Source: Peromyscus leucopus
Taxonomy: Eukaryota > Chordata > Mammalia > Rodentia > Cricetidae
Length of the DNA: 64,000 nt
Direction of reading: 5' to 3'
Assembly (NCBI RefSeq): GCF_004664715.2
Contig: NC_051063.1
Location: 73,114,518 to 73,178,517, forward strand
A model generated the notes under the pieces. That model was not told the DNA's origin and did no database searches. It was given only the letters and a program-made list of their open reading frames with translations. Made by a program: the position numbers and the translations under genes. Shown piece after piece: positions 32,345 through 42,379 of this stretch (the stretch's first letter is position 1; each line of letters starts with the position of its first letter).

Positions 32345-32555
32345 CACATTCTGTAGGTCAGTGAAATGGCTTACTGGGTAAAGGTGCTTGACTTCAAGCT
32401 CAACAGCCTGGGTTCAAGCTCTGGGACCCACATGGTTGAGGGAGAGCACTCACTCTTGAAAGTTGTCCTTTGACATTCACATGCATTCCATGGCATGTGT
32501 GTGCCTCTGTGTACATCACACATACTTAAATAAATAATAAATAAATGAAAAAAGT
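32345..32555 (+). mobile_element. B3/B4-type SINE
   Basis: GTCAGTGAAATGGCTTACTGG head, GGGTTCAAGCTCTGGGACCC and an AATAAATAATAAATAAATG tail. Confidence 0.7.
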
Positions 32556-32659
32556 CATTGGCAAATCCAAGATCACCTAGATTTTTTCCTAGATATTTCA
32601 ATTTTGTATTTTATTTTTAGTTGTATTATTTAAGTTTTGTGATAGGTATAATCTATTTT

Positions 32660-32816
32660 TTTTTTTTTTTTTTTTAGAGACAGGGTTTCTCTGTATAACA
32701 GTCCTGGCTGTCCTGGAACTCACTCTGTAGACCATGCTGGCCTCAAAGTCAGAAATCTGCCTGCCTCTGCCTCCCAAGTGCTGAGATTAAAGGCATATGC
32801 CACCATCACCTGGCAT
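32660..32816 (-). mobile_element. B1 SINE
   Basis: T-run, then AGAGACAGGGTTTCTCTGTA, CTGGAACTCACTCTGTAGAC, GAGATTAAAGGCATATGCCACC. Confidence 0.93.
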
Positions 32817-33522
32817 ATCTTTTTTTTTTAATGCATGTAAGTGTTTGATTGTTCTAGTTCAGTTGATAAGGCTATCCTTGACCTATTTTATTGACTTTTC
32901 TCCTTTGTTATTGATCAGTTTGCTACACTTATTTGGGTCTATTTCTGGGCTCTGAATTGTGTTCTACATACCTGTTCCTTGACTAATATTGTACTATCCT
33001 GATCAATGTAACTTTATAGTTGAGTCCTGAGGTTGGGCAATGTCAACTCTTCAGTGTTAGTCTGTCCCTTCAATACTGCTTTGCTTAGTCTAACTATTTT
33101 ACCTCTCCCACATAAACTGTAGAATTCACTTGTTAATATCTACAAAATAGCTTTCTGGGGAATTGGAAATGGATTGTATTAAATCCATAGTTACAGTAAT
33201 TTGGTAAGAACTAATATCTTGATAAGACAGAGTTTTTATGAACGTACAATGTATCTCTGTTTAATTTGCTTCTCTTGTGTATCAGTGTTTTATAATTTTT
33301 CTCAACTAGATCTAGTGCATACGTTGTTAGACTTACACCTATTTCATTTTGAGGGGTATTAGTGTAATAGCATTTTTATTTTTTTTTAACTTCAAATCCT
33401 ACTTGTTCCTTGGTGGTATATAAGATACTGGCCTTATGATACATTAACTGTGTTTTCTGCCACCTTACTAGCTTCACATATCTTCCTGAGATTTTGTTAT
33501 TGATTCCTTTAATCTACATAGA

Positions 33523-33872
33523 TCGTGTTGTGTGAATTTTCCTGGGGAGACATGGACAGATGTCTATTTGCCCCAGAACACCAGCAACAGATAAAGGACA
33601 AGAGTCTACTACTAAAGCCGAGCTTGATGAATCAGTGGGTCTCTTGGGACTACTTAACGGAACATGAATGAATGTATCACCACAAACTCTACCCCCAACA
33701 CAGGCAGTGACTCTCAGAAGCTGCATCTCTAGAGTTCCCTGAACAAATAGCTCCAACAAAGAGACCTTATCTCCCCTTAATTGTTTACTGCTTATATAAG
33801 CTTTGGAGGGGGTCCTTGTGAATCTCAAGACTTTCTGATCCTCCTGAATCTTAGACTACTTCCTTCCAAGGA
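33523..33872. other. Unidentified insert within the old L1
   Basis: About 350 bp that breaks the L1M alignment (GTGTGAATTTTCCTGGGGAG to ACTTCCTTCCAAGGAGG). Composition suggests a rodent LTR-type repeat. No ORF or family could be assigned and ends are approximate. Confidence 0.3.
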
Positions 33873-34029
33873 GGAAATGTTTCAATTAGGAAGAAATAGC
33901 AACACAATAATATCATCTGTGAACAAAGAGATTTGTTCCTTCATTTCCAGTCAGTATACCTTTCCTTTTTCTTATCTTACTGCATTAGCTAGGATTTCTA
34001 GTACAAGGTATAACAGAGCATTTAAAAAG

Positions 34030-34242
34030 TTATTTTAAGTGTATGGATGTTTTACCTGCATATATGTTTGTGCATCATGTGCACGCTTGGTGCCAGCTGA
34101 AGAGGGAAGAGGGTGTCAGATCCTCTGAAACTAGAGTTACAGATGGTTGTGAGTCACCATGTGGGGCCTGGGAATTGAGATCCCCAAACAAAACAAAACA
34201 AAACACAGCTAGTGCTCTTAACCAAGTCATCTCTCTAGGCCC
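34030..34242 (-). mobile_element. B3 SINE with (AAAAC)n interruption
   Basis: GTATGGATGTTTTACCTGCA, TCAGATCCTCTGAAACTAGAG, AAACAAAACAAAACAAAAC, TGCTCTTAACCAAGTCATCTC. Confidence 0.8.
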
Positions 34243-34245
34243 AAT

Positions 34246-35880
34246 TATTTTTTTTTGAGATTGTAATTTAATTAAACATTTCTCCCTTCCATTTCCTTCC
34301 TCCAAACCCTCCCATACACCCCTCCTCAGTCTTCTTTAATGCATGGCCTCCTTTAAAAAATTTTATTGAATGCATATATGTATGCTTATATACATATATA
34401 TTCTTAAATATAACCTGTTCAAAGTCCATATGATGCTGTGTTTTCAGGGATGACTGATACTGGACAACTAATTGATGTGCTCTTTCCAAGTGGAAGTCAC
34501 CTCTCCCATTCCCAGCTGTCCTCTGTTGCCTATAGTTTTGTGTAGGGTTGAGGCCTTATGGGGTATTCTCTGTCCAGCTTAGCCTCTTCTCTGGGGTCAT
34601 CCTTTTTTTCTTACATTTGGGCTGTTACGTTGATGAGTCCTTATGGGTGTAGCTCTTACAATCTTTCCCCTCTTTCTTCTGCAATACTCCCTGAGTCTTA
34701 GGAGGAGACATGGTTTGTAGATATATCCACTGGGACTGTGCGCCACAACTCTGCATTTTGATCAGTTGTGGTTTTCTGGAGGTGTCTCTGTCTGTTGCAA
34801 AGTTTTTTTGATGAGGAGTGAAGACTACACTTACCTGTAGGTATAAGGGCAAATGTTTATAGATTGTTAGGGATAATGGTGGTTTAATAAATTAGTGATC
34901 ACAGATTATCCTCCAATAATCATGACTTACTAGCACTGAGTAGTTAAATGGGCTTCCAGTACCAGGAATGGTCTCCCTCTTATTGACTAGGTCTTAGTCC
35001 AATTAGAGAGCTGCTGGTTACCTCCAAGGCATTTCTGCCACTACTGCACCCTTAGGGTTATCACACCATGCTGGTTGTTGATGTGGTTCACAGGTGTCAT
35101 TGACTTTGGAAACTTGCATGATGCCTTCTTGTCCCCTGAAAGCTAGTCCTCAGGGGAGGGAGCGCTGAGATCAGTTCCAGCTTAGGGATCTCTGGGCCCT
35201 GTTTCTAAAGTGCGTGGTGTCTTCAGCAATAGGAACTTACCTTCCACCTCTGGAGTGTAACTGAGGGCTATGGCATTGGGCTGCATATTTTGGGAGGCTC
35301 TTGGACAGCCCTGATCAACAATTCAAAGGAGGGCTTCTCATGTCTGATATTGGGGTATGTGTTAGGAGGTCTTTGACTCTTGGAGGGAGCACCATCAGCC
35401 CAGATGAGAAATGTTTATTAAGATTCTATGTATACATGGAGTTATGTGTAATATATTTTTTGTAGCTATTAACACTATGATTCCGTGTGGTTTTTTAGAT
35501 GTTTTTGTGACTTGACCCACCTCCCTCCTTCATTTACATCTTCACCCTCCCTAAAGAATCCTTTCTTTTCCCATTTGCCCTTCAGATCACTTGTATTCTG
35601 CTAGTCTCTTTGCCCTCCTCCACCTTCTTCATTTACCTTCCCCCCACAAGGAGCCCTCCCTTTTTTATTTCCTTGCTCAGATCACTTGTTCCCTGCCATT
35701 CACCTCTCTGTTGCTCCCCAAACCCCTATCCTGACAATGGTCCCATTTAACTTTTCTGATTTCTGTAGTTGCTACAGACTGTGCATTCACATCTGAAGAT
35801 TTGGAGCTAGGAGCCTCCAGTAAGACAGAAGATATGATGTTTGTCTTTCTGGGTTACCTCTCTAGCTCCACTTCCAAAAA
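34246..35880 (-). mobile_element. L1 (old Lx-type) 3' UTR and 3' end
   Basis: Antisense L1 3' region: a T-rich start, GAGTGAAGACTACACTTACC, GGTATAAGGGCAAATGTTTA, TCACACCATGCTGGTTGTTG and CTTTCTGGGTTACCTCTCTAG. 5'-truncated and without ORFs. Confidence 0.7.
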
Positions 35881-36637
35881 AATAATGGAAAGGCAGACTG
35901 TTAACTTGTTAGTCCCAAGAATTTGGCACTCAGTCTGAGATCTTTTCAGAACAAATCTTACACATTTTTCCAAGTTTAACTCAAATGTTCTCTATGTGAT
36001 TATTACCCTCAGACCTGTGGAAGAGAGTTCAGGTCTTCAGCTGCCTCGGGCCTGCATTCCATAAACAAACACATACCAATTATATTTACTGGGATTCACT
36101 GCTTCATGCCAGCACCCCATGACCTGGAGCCTAAATACCATTCTCCCAACTAACACCTTTCAAGTCGCTAGAGCTCCCCCATCTGCCTTGTCCCCAAAGA
36201 GTGACAAAAAAGGAGGCTGTATTCAAACGGAGAAAACATCAGGAAAAGTCAGCATCAGAGAAAGAGGCTACTCCAGAGGTGAGGAAGGTTTTCTTAGCTA
36301 GAAGACAAATTACAAACCCGCGAAGCTCTTCCTCTCAGACGTCAAGAGTGTAACAGATTCCTGTGTAATCGGTGATTATTCCCCATGGCACTGAGCTGAT
36401 CTTTCTTGGCTTCTCTTTGTGTTTTGATGGGCAGCTCCAGAGGCTTGCAGGAATTGGCTTGGCTTTGGAGCAGTTTCATATCAGGGCTGAGCAATAGCTT
36501 CAAGTATTAATAGTTTGTTACCACTCTCTCTTGAACTTGGGTTGCTATAGAGGCCTAGTGGTAACACTCACAGAATATGACATGAAGTCTCTACATTCAT
36601 TTATGGACACTGAATGCCAAGTCTGTGAATGGTTTCC
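35881..36637. other. No recognised feature
   Basis: Unique DNA without coding or repeat signatures I can name. Confidence 0.45.
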
Positions 36638-36664
36638 TCTCTCTCTGTCTCTCTCTCTCTCTTT
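36638..36664. repeat. (TC)n run
   Basis: CTCTCTCTGTCTCTCTCTCT-type dinucleotide run. Confidence 0.9.
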
Positions 36665-36774
36665 CATAAAAAGACAATATTTAAACTTTCAAAAGTGACA
36701 TTTAAAGAATTATGTTTGTGTGAATAATTTATAACTTTAAATGCTTTAGAAGAGAAATAACACTTCATTATTTA

Positions 36775-36985
36775 AAATTTGTATGTGTATCTGTGCTTGA
36801 GTGTATATACAGTGCACCATATGTATGCAGGTACCTGAAGAGATCAGAAGAGGACATGGGATTTTCTGGAACTGGTGTTACAGGGGGTTGTTAAGCCTTT
36901 CCAATGCACATGTTAGAAACCAGACCCTGGTCCTCTGCTAGGGCAGCAGATACTCTTAACCGCTGAGCCTCCAGCTCTAGCCCCC
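36775..36985 (-). mobile_element. B3 SINE, diverged
   Basis: GTGTATCTGTGCTTGAGTGT, AAGAGGACATGGGATTTTCTG, ACTCTTAACCGCTGAGCCTCC. Confidence 0.8.
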
Positions 36986-37874
36986 AACTACATTTTAAAT
37001 TACATCTAAAAATAATTCCTGGACCATGGGTATATGAAATAATTATATTACAAATAAAAAATGTAGCAGTAGAACTCTGAATACAAAAGCTAGAAAGAAT
37101 AAGCCCATGGATGGGACTTAGGGACATTTGCTAGCTCTAGGCCAGAGTGCAAACCCTCAGAGAATAAGTGCAGAGAGAGTGGAGGCCTCCGGCGTCCTCT
37201 GCTGAAATGACCAGGTGACCCTAACTGAGTTCCTAAGATGGTACGGGAACTGGACACCAACAATTTTTAGAAGTCAAGTGAATAGGACAATGACTGAGGA
37301 GTAAGAGGTGGATCTCAAGAGAAATTACATAAAAGCCGCAAACCAAGGAACCAATTAATCCCAACACAAGTGCACTGCCTGCTCCCGCTGAACCCTGCTG
37401 GACATGAACAAGGAAGCGTGAGGGCTGCCTTTCAAGAGCCATTCGGAATGCCAGCAGGATGTTCTGCCCTTTGCCTAGAACGTGCAACACTTTCCTGGAA
37501 GGGAGCTGCAGGATGCTGCAGGGTCTCCTTCACACTTCTTCATTCCCTATACTACTAGCCAAAGATGCAGGGGCCAGCTTGTTCTGAAATGTTTGTTCTT
37601 CTGGAGATTGTCCTGACTGCTGACGCCCAGTAGACATTTCATACTAAAAAGAAAAGAAAGGGGAAGAAAGATCAGCTGGAACAAGGGAAACATCGTTAAC
37701 TCAGGATCAACTGTTAGGAAGAGTGCTGGCCCAGACGGCACCGTGTCCACACTAAAGGGACTTCTGAGAAGCACACAGATGCTGACAAGCTAAGTCCTTT
37801 TAACACAATGTTCAAAACATAAAATCCATGTTTTTTTTTTTAACCCCACCCCCCCACCCCCCCCGCTTCTTTCT
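36986..37874. other. No recognised gene or repeat
   Basis: Unique sequence. Open frames under 90 codons on both strands without support. Ends in a T-run and C-run at 37829-37864. Confidence 0.45.
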
Positions 37875-38018
37875 TCTTTTTCTCCAGGTTTTCTATATGA
37901 ACTCAGACTGCCTTGGAACTTGCTTTGTAGTCCAGGCTGGCCCAAAACCTATAATCCTTCCTACTCTGCTTTCCCAGCAAGATTTCAGGCATGCACCAAT
38001 AATGCATCTGGCTACATC
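37875..38018 (-). mobile_element. B1 SINE, diverged
   Basis: TTTTTCTCCAGGTTTTCTATA, CTTTGTAGTCCAGGCTGGCC, AGGCATGCACCAATAATGCA. Confidence 0.6.
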
Positions 38019-38203
38019 TGGCAACCTTTCATATTAATACATTTCAACCTGAGCAATTCCCAGGACTTCCTGCCCACTGGGCAAGTGAAGGTATTATAAA
38101 ACACATTAGAAAATGAGCATTATCCATCAATAAGCATATTTTTAGCTTTTGTGCACTCAGGGAAAGCCACTGGCTGGGAAAGATGGAGTACCGCTCTATA
38201 AAG

Positions 38204-38204
<1 letters not shown>

Positions 38205-38257
<53 letters not shown>
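38205..38257. repeat. (AT)n array, left arm
   Basis: About 26 AT units ending immediately before the 54-bp embedded segment. Self-complementary, cruciform-prone DNA. Confidence 0.97.
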
Positions 38258-38258
<1 letters not shown>

Positions 38259-38260
<2 letters not shown>

Positions 38261-38311
38261 ATGAGGAGCTACTGGGGATAAGGTAACCCTGGTCCACATC
38301 CAGGCCTGCAA

Positions 38312-38312
<1 letters not shown>
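38259..38312. repeat. 54-bp segment embedded in AT array (copy of 39428-39481)
   Basis: GGATGAGGAGCTACTGGGGA through AGGCCTGCAAA, with one mismatch against 39428-39481 (CATCCAGG here, CATCTAGG there). Direct orientation. Sandwiched between two AT-dinucleotide arrays. Confidence 0.95.
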
Positions 38313-38354
<42 letters not shown>

Positions 38355-38357
38355 TAT
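38313..38357. repeat. (TA)n array, right arm
   Basis: About 22 TA units with one G interruption (ATATGTATA at 38334-38340). Confidence 0.96.
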
Positions 38358-39427
38358 TGCACTAAGGCTGACCACTAGGCTGGATGGACCGTCTGACTCC
38401 TAGCCCTCCAAGAGTGCAAAACCTTACCATCTGCTGTCACTTTGTTGTTAGTTTGCATCTCCAAACTAACATAGGGAAAAGGTCTCTAAGGGAAATGGCT
38501 GGATTTTAAAACCTGAAGCTTCAGTGACATCTTAGCAGCAGCTCCCCCATAGGCTCTCCTGATAAGGGGCATGCCTGGTGAAGCAATCCCCATGGAGCCT
38601 CCCATTTGGGAGTGGGAGTGTGGGAGTGTATGATCCCTGACTGGTTGCCATAGGTGGCCCTTGGGGCAGAAATGGGGCATCTATGATGAACCCTGAGAAG
38701 AGGTAGAGAAGGTGCTGCCTATTTCCCCTTTCTCTTCCTTAGACAGGCAGTGTTTCAGGGAGCCCTGGGTTTACTGAGCGAGTCTAACTGGACGGCATTG
38801 GGAGAGAAACTGAAAAGGGTCTTTGGGATGAGAATTGTTTTGAGAAGTCTTCTCAAGTTTGAGTGTGGTAAAGTTCCCAGGGAGGCTTCTAAACAGACAG
38901 ATTCCCAGGCTCTAGGCCCAACCAGAGAACTTATGGCTCTAGAGATGAGCCTTTTAAAAGAATCATTCTTGGTCCATCCACTCTTACAAAAGGCTTCACG
39001 TGACTCTACACTGTAATGCTGATAGACTAGCAGGTCTCCCACCGCAATCCTTCCTTCTGTACTTGAACTCAAATTTCCTCCTGGAGGGCCTCCTGCAGGG
39101 TAATTAGGAGAGACTGGGAGTGCCATTCCACAGGGGCGCTTCTAAGACACTTGTCGTTGCTCTAAAGCACAGTGCAGGCTGTTATAGAGAAAAATTCGGC
39201 ACAAGGACAGCATCAGGAAAAAAGTGGTCATTTAAGGGAGGAGAAGCCAGTCAAGAGGAGGAGGTCTCAGGCACCGAGCAAGGCTCCAGGGAAAGCTGCC
39301 TGAAACCACAGTAGTTGGGATAGATAGAACAGACCACCAATCGAGGGTAAAAGGAGGACTTGGAATTTAAATCCACCTATAAAAGCGAAAGCAGACAAGG
39401 ATTAAGGAACAAAGGAACAAGCTATAA
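38358..39427. other. Unique DNA, no gene
   Basis: No SINE/LINE. Overlapping open frames on both strands up to 123 codons without splice or family support. Confidence 0.45.
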
Positions 39428-39481
39428 GGATGAGGAGCTACTGGGGATAAGGTAACCCTGGTCCACATCTAGGCCTGCAAA
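39428..39481. repeat. Likely source copy of the 54-bp duplicated segment
   Basis: Same 54 bases as 38259-38312 with one substitution, but lying in ordinary unique sequence; hence the probable donor. Confidence 0.9.
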
Positions 39482-39519
39482 GTGGTGACTTCCAGAAATT
39501 TAGTGAGTTAGCTTTGTGA

Positions 39520-39612
39520 AACAGGGTTGAGAAAAGATTGGATTCAAATTCACAATACTGTCTCAGACTCCTGAGTGCTAGGATTATGGTCATGTGCCAC
39601 CACACCAAGCTG
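39520..39612 (-). mobile_element. B1 SINE fragment
   Basis: GATTCAAATTCACAATACTG, CTGAGTGCTAGGATTATGGT and TGTGCCACCACACCAAGCTG. Confidence 0.6.
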
Positions 39613-40544
39613 GGAAATTCCGTTTTTAAGGATGGGAAGATAAGAACGTATTTGTAGAGTAGAGGCGGGAGCCAGTAGGATTACAAATAAAACCAAGAGT
39701 GAATACAGCCCAGCCTCCAAGGGGAGTGGTTTTTTATTTTGGTATTCTACCCAGACAGTCTGACATAGAGGTAGTCATTCGATAAAAGAGCTGGACAAAA
39801 CGTGAATATTTTAGGCTTTATAGCAAGAGGACATGCAATGTTGGATAGTGTATATATTTACATACTGTTTAAAACAGAAACCCATTTTTATTTGTGGATA
39901 TGTCATGCATTTTAATATCCATTTATAACACAGAAACCTATTAATTTACAGGTTGTGGTGAAACAGGCAGTGTGAACAGGAGGTGCACTGGATTGGGCCC
40001 AAGTCACATCTCACTCACTCAATTTAAACCAGGCACCTGGGTTCTTGGGCTAGAGACTTTTGGGGGATTTTCTTTTCCTCTGTCCCTTCCCTTTGCTCTT
40101 GTATGTAGCTTTGGCTGGCCTCAGACTCATGGCAATCCTCCTGCTTCAGCCTTTCTAGAGCTGGTATTACGTATCCGCACCCCAGCTCCCAGCTTTGACC
40201 TGTTGATTTCTAAGTCATGCTCATGATTGCAGCTTTGTGGATTATTCTCATTTATTTCTATCTGTTTTGCTCTGCGTAGTTCCCAGTTATGTTTTTAGGG
40301 GTAATGAAGTCCATGGCTGTTGGATCTTCTTGACAAATTCTTCCTTTTTATGAGATACTATTTAAAATTAGCTTTGTCTTGAATTCAATTTTGTTAGATA
40401 CTAAGTTATTTTTATTTTTTTGTTTTTATAGCATTTGCAGTCTTTTTCCATATATTCCAACTTTCTTTTCTTGTTTTAGGTATTTCTAGCTTCACATAGC
40501 TAGGATTTAAATTTTTCTTTGACTTTATTTGAATATCACTAAAA
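39613..40544. other. Mostly unique AT-rich DNA
   Basis: A faint antisense B1 piece at about 40085-40175 (GTAGCTTTGGCTGGCCTCAG). The 40230-40545 part is T-rich. No gene is visible. Confidence 0.4.
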
Positions 40545-40743
40545 TATTTATTTATTATCATGTGTGTGAGTTTTGCTTGTGGATATGTAAGTGTCTGATG
40601 CCTGTGGAAGGTGCATGTGAGGGTATTGGATCCCTGGAACTCGTGTTACAAACGACTGTGAGTTGACACAGAGTTTGGGAACCGAACCTGGATCCTCTGC
40701 AAGAGCAATAAATGCTCTTAACTGCTAACCCATCTGTCTGGCC
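40545..40743 (-). mobile_element. B3 SINE
   Basis: TTATTTATTATCATGTGTGTG, CCTGGAACTCGTGTTACAAAC, GCTCTTAACTGCTAACCCATC. Confidence 0.85.
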
Positions 40744-40764
40744 TCCTCATCTGGACACCTCTTT

Positions 40765-40905
40765 TATTTTTCCCAAGACACGGTTTCTCAGTGTAGCTCT
40801 GGCTGTTCTGGAACTCACTCTGTAGCCCAGGCTGGCCTGGAACTCACAGAGATCCACCTGCCTCTGCCTCCTTGAGTGCTGGGATTAAAGGCGTGCCTGA
40901 TTTTG
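40765..40905 (-). mobile_element. B1 SINE
   Basis: AAGACACGGTTTCTCAGTGT, CCCAGGCTGGCCTGGAACTC, GTGCTGGGATTAAAGGCGTG. Confidence 0.92.
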
Positions 40906-41575
40906 TTTTTAAGGAAGTTGTAATAGTAGGATGTTAGTGTGAGCTATCTGAACAGATAACTGCAATTCAAACAGCCTGTAATTAGCACTTGGATTTCCAT
41001 CATGCCCTCTGAGCTTAGCCTAGGATAGCTCTTGGTGACTGCCTCCTTAAAAAGGTCTTCCAATTCAAAGGTCAAACACGGCAGACAGTCTATTTGTGCC
41101 AAACCCAGGAGTAACACTTTGGCGTTCCCTCGAGTCCTTTTCAACCTTTGCTGTCCTAACTGCTGTCATTCCTGTCGTCCTGTTTACCTACACCTTTACT
41201 GGAGCTCAAACCCATGTCTCACATATGCTAAGCAGGTGCTTCTGCCCCACACGCCCCGAACCCACACTCCCAACCCCACTTGCTTACCTAACTTTGCAGG
41301 CTTTGTTCTTAGCTTGAAAAAAATTTGAGCCTCTTTTCCAAAGAATGATTAGGTAAGAAAGAACCAATTAGTAATGGCATTTGATTAGGAAGCCTCTGAA
41401 GATGACTCCAAGGGATGAAAGTCGGAGAGCCTTCAGCAGCCAGGTTCCCCCCAAATCCTGCCTCGGTCATGAACCAATGCACCCTATTTAAACTCCCTAT
41501 GCTACAGTCTCCTTATCAGATACAAGAGCAGCCCCCTCAGGGATTGCTGTTAGTAGGTGTCAAGACTGTAGGATG
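40906..41575. other. No recognised feature
   Basis: Unique DNA; could still belong to a very long Acadsb 3' UTR. Confidence 0.35.
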
Positions 41576-41714
41576 GAGCTGGGCATGATGATGCACACCT
41601 TTAATCCCAACACCCGGGAGACAGAGGCAGGCGGAATCTCTGAGTTCTTGAGGCCAGCCTGGTCTACATAGTGAGTTCCAGGACAGTCAGGGCCACACAG
41701 TGTGACCCTGTCTC
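41576..41714 (+). mobile_element. B1 SINE
   Basis: GAGCTGGGCATGATGATGCA, CTTTAATCCCAACACCCGGG, GAGGCCAGCCTGGTCTACAT. Confidence 0.9.
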
Positions 41715-42379
41715 TTGGCTGTAGGATGACAGCTGGGATGCAGTAAAGGTGTTAAGTGCTTGCTATCATTTCGAAACACTTCCCCTTCATAGGACGAAAA
41801 ATGGCACTTTTCTGCTCAATGTTTTTGTGAATATACATTAATAAAAACAGAAAAGGGGCACTGAGATGGGCACACCTTTAAATAAGGGACAATTTATCTT
41901 TGTAATGGTAGCTCAGAAACCATACCTTCGATGTAGCAACCACAAAAACACATTTCTGAGTGAAAAAATTTTACCAATGTCTAGATTTCGAAACTGATGT
42001 AGGAATAAGGAACGCACAAGCTGAAATCTCCTATGGTTCTGTACTGTGGTGGATCCCTGAGTACAAAGTGCAGTAGTATACATTTAGAAAAGTCCTTCTT
42101 TAACACACAGGCATACACATCCACTGGACAACATCTGGGTTGGGAGGATGTGCTCAAAAGCAGTGGCCTTTCTACTGGAGAGTTACCATGAAAAAAAAAA
42201 GTCCTGGGGGGGTGGAATTTTTTTTAGCACCATGAATTTAAAGTTGGTCTATATTACAAGACCTCTTCTCTGAAAACAAACAAAATTGGCTTACCTGAGA
42301 AGAGAGCTATTGGCATGGCATGGTGGACAGAGGCATTATGTCTGCCTTTCAGGAAGACTACATTCATTCTTCATGTGTA

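Larger units (their letters stand above)
31798..34028 (-). mobile_element. Ancient L1 (L1M-type) ORF2 fragments
   Basis: Antisense to old mammalian L1: TTTGGGTCTATTTCTGGGCT, ACTTTATAGTTGAGTCCTGAGG, AATCCATAGTTACAGTAATTTGG, and later TGCATTAGCTAGGATTTCTAGTAC at 33990. Highly diverged, predating the rodent-specific elements, and interrupted by a B4/B3 (32345-32555), a B1 (32660-32816) and an unidentified insert (33523-33872). Confidence 0.7.

Noticed and set aside
38755..39126. 123-codon minus-strand frame
   Set aside because: Faces an 88-codon plus-strand frame over the same bases; no splice signals or known domain.
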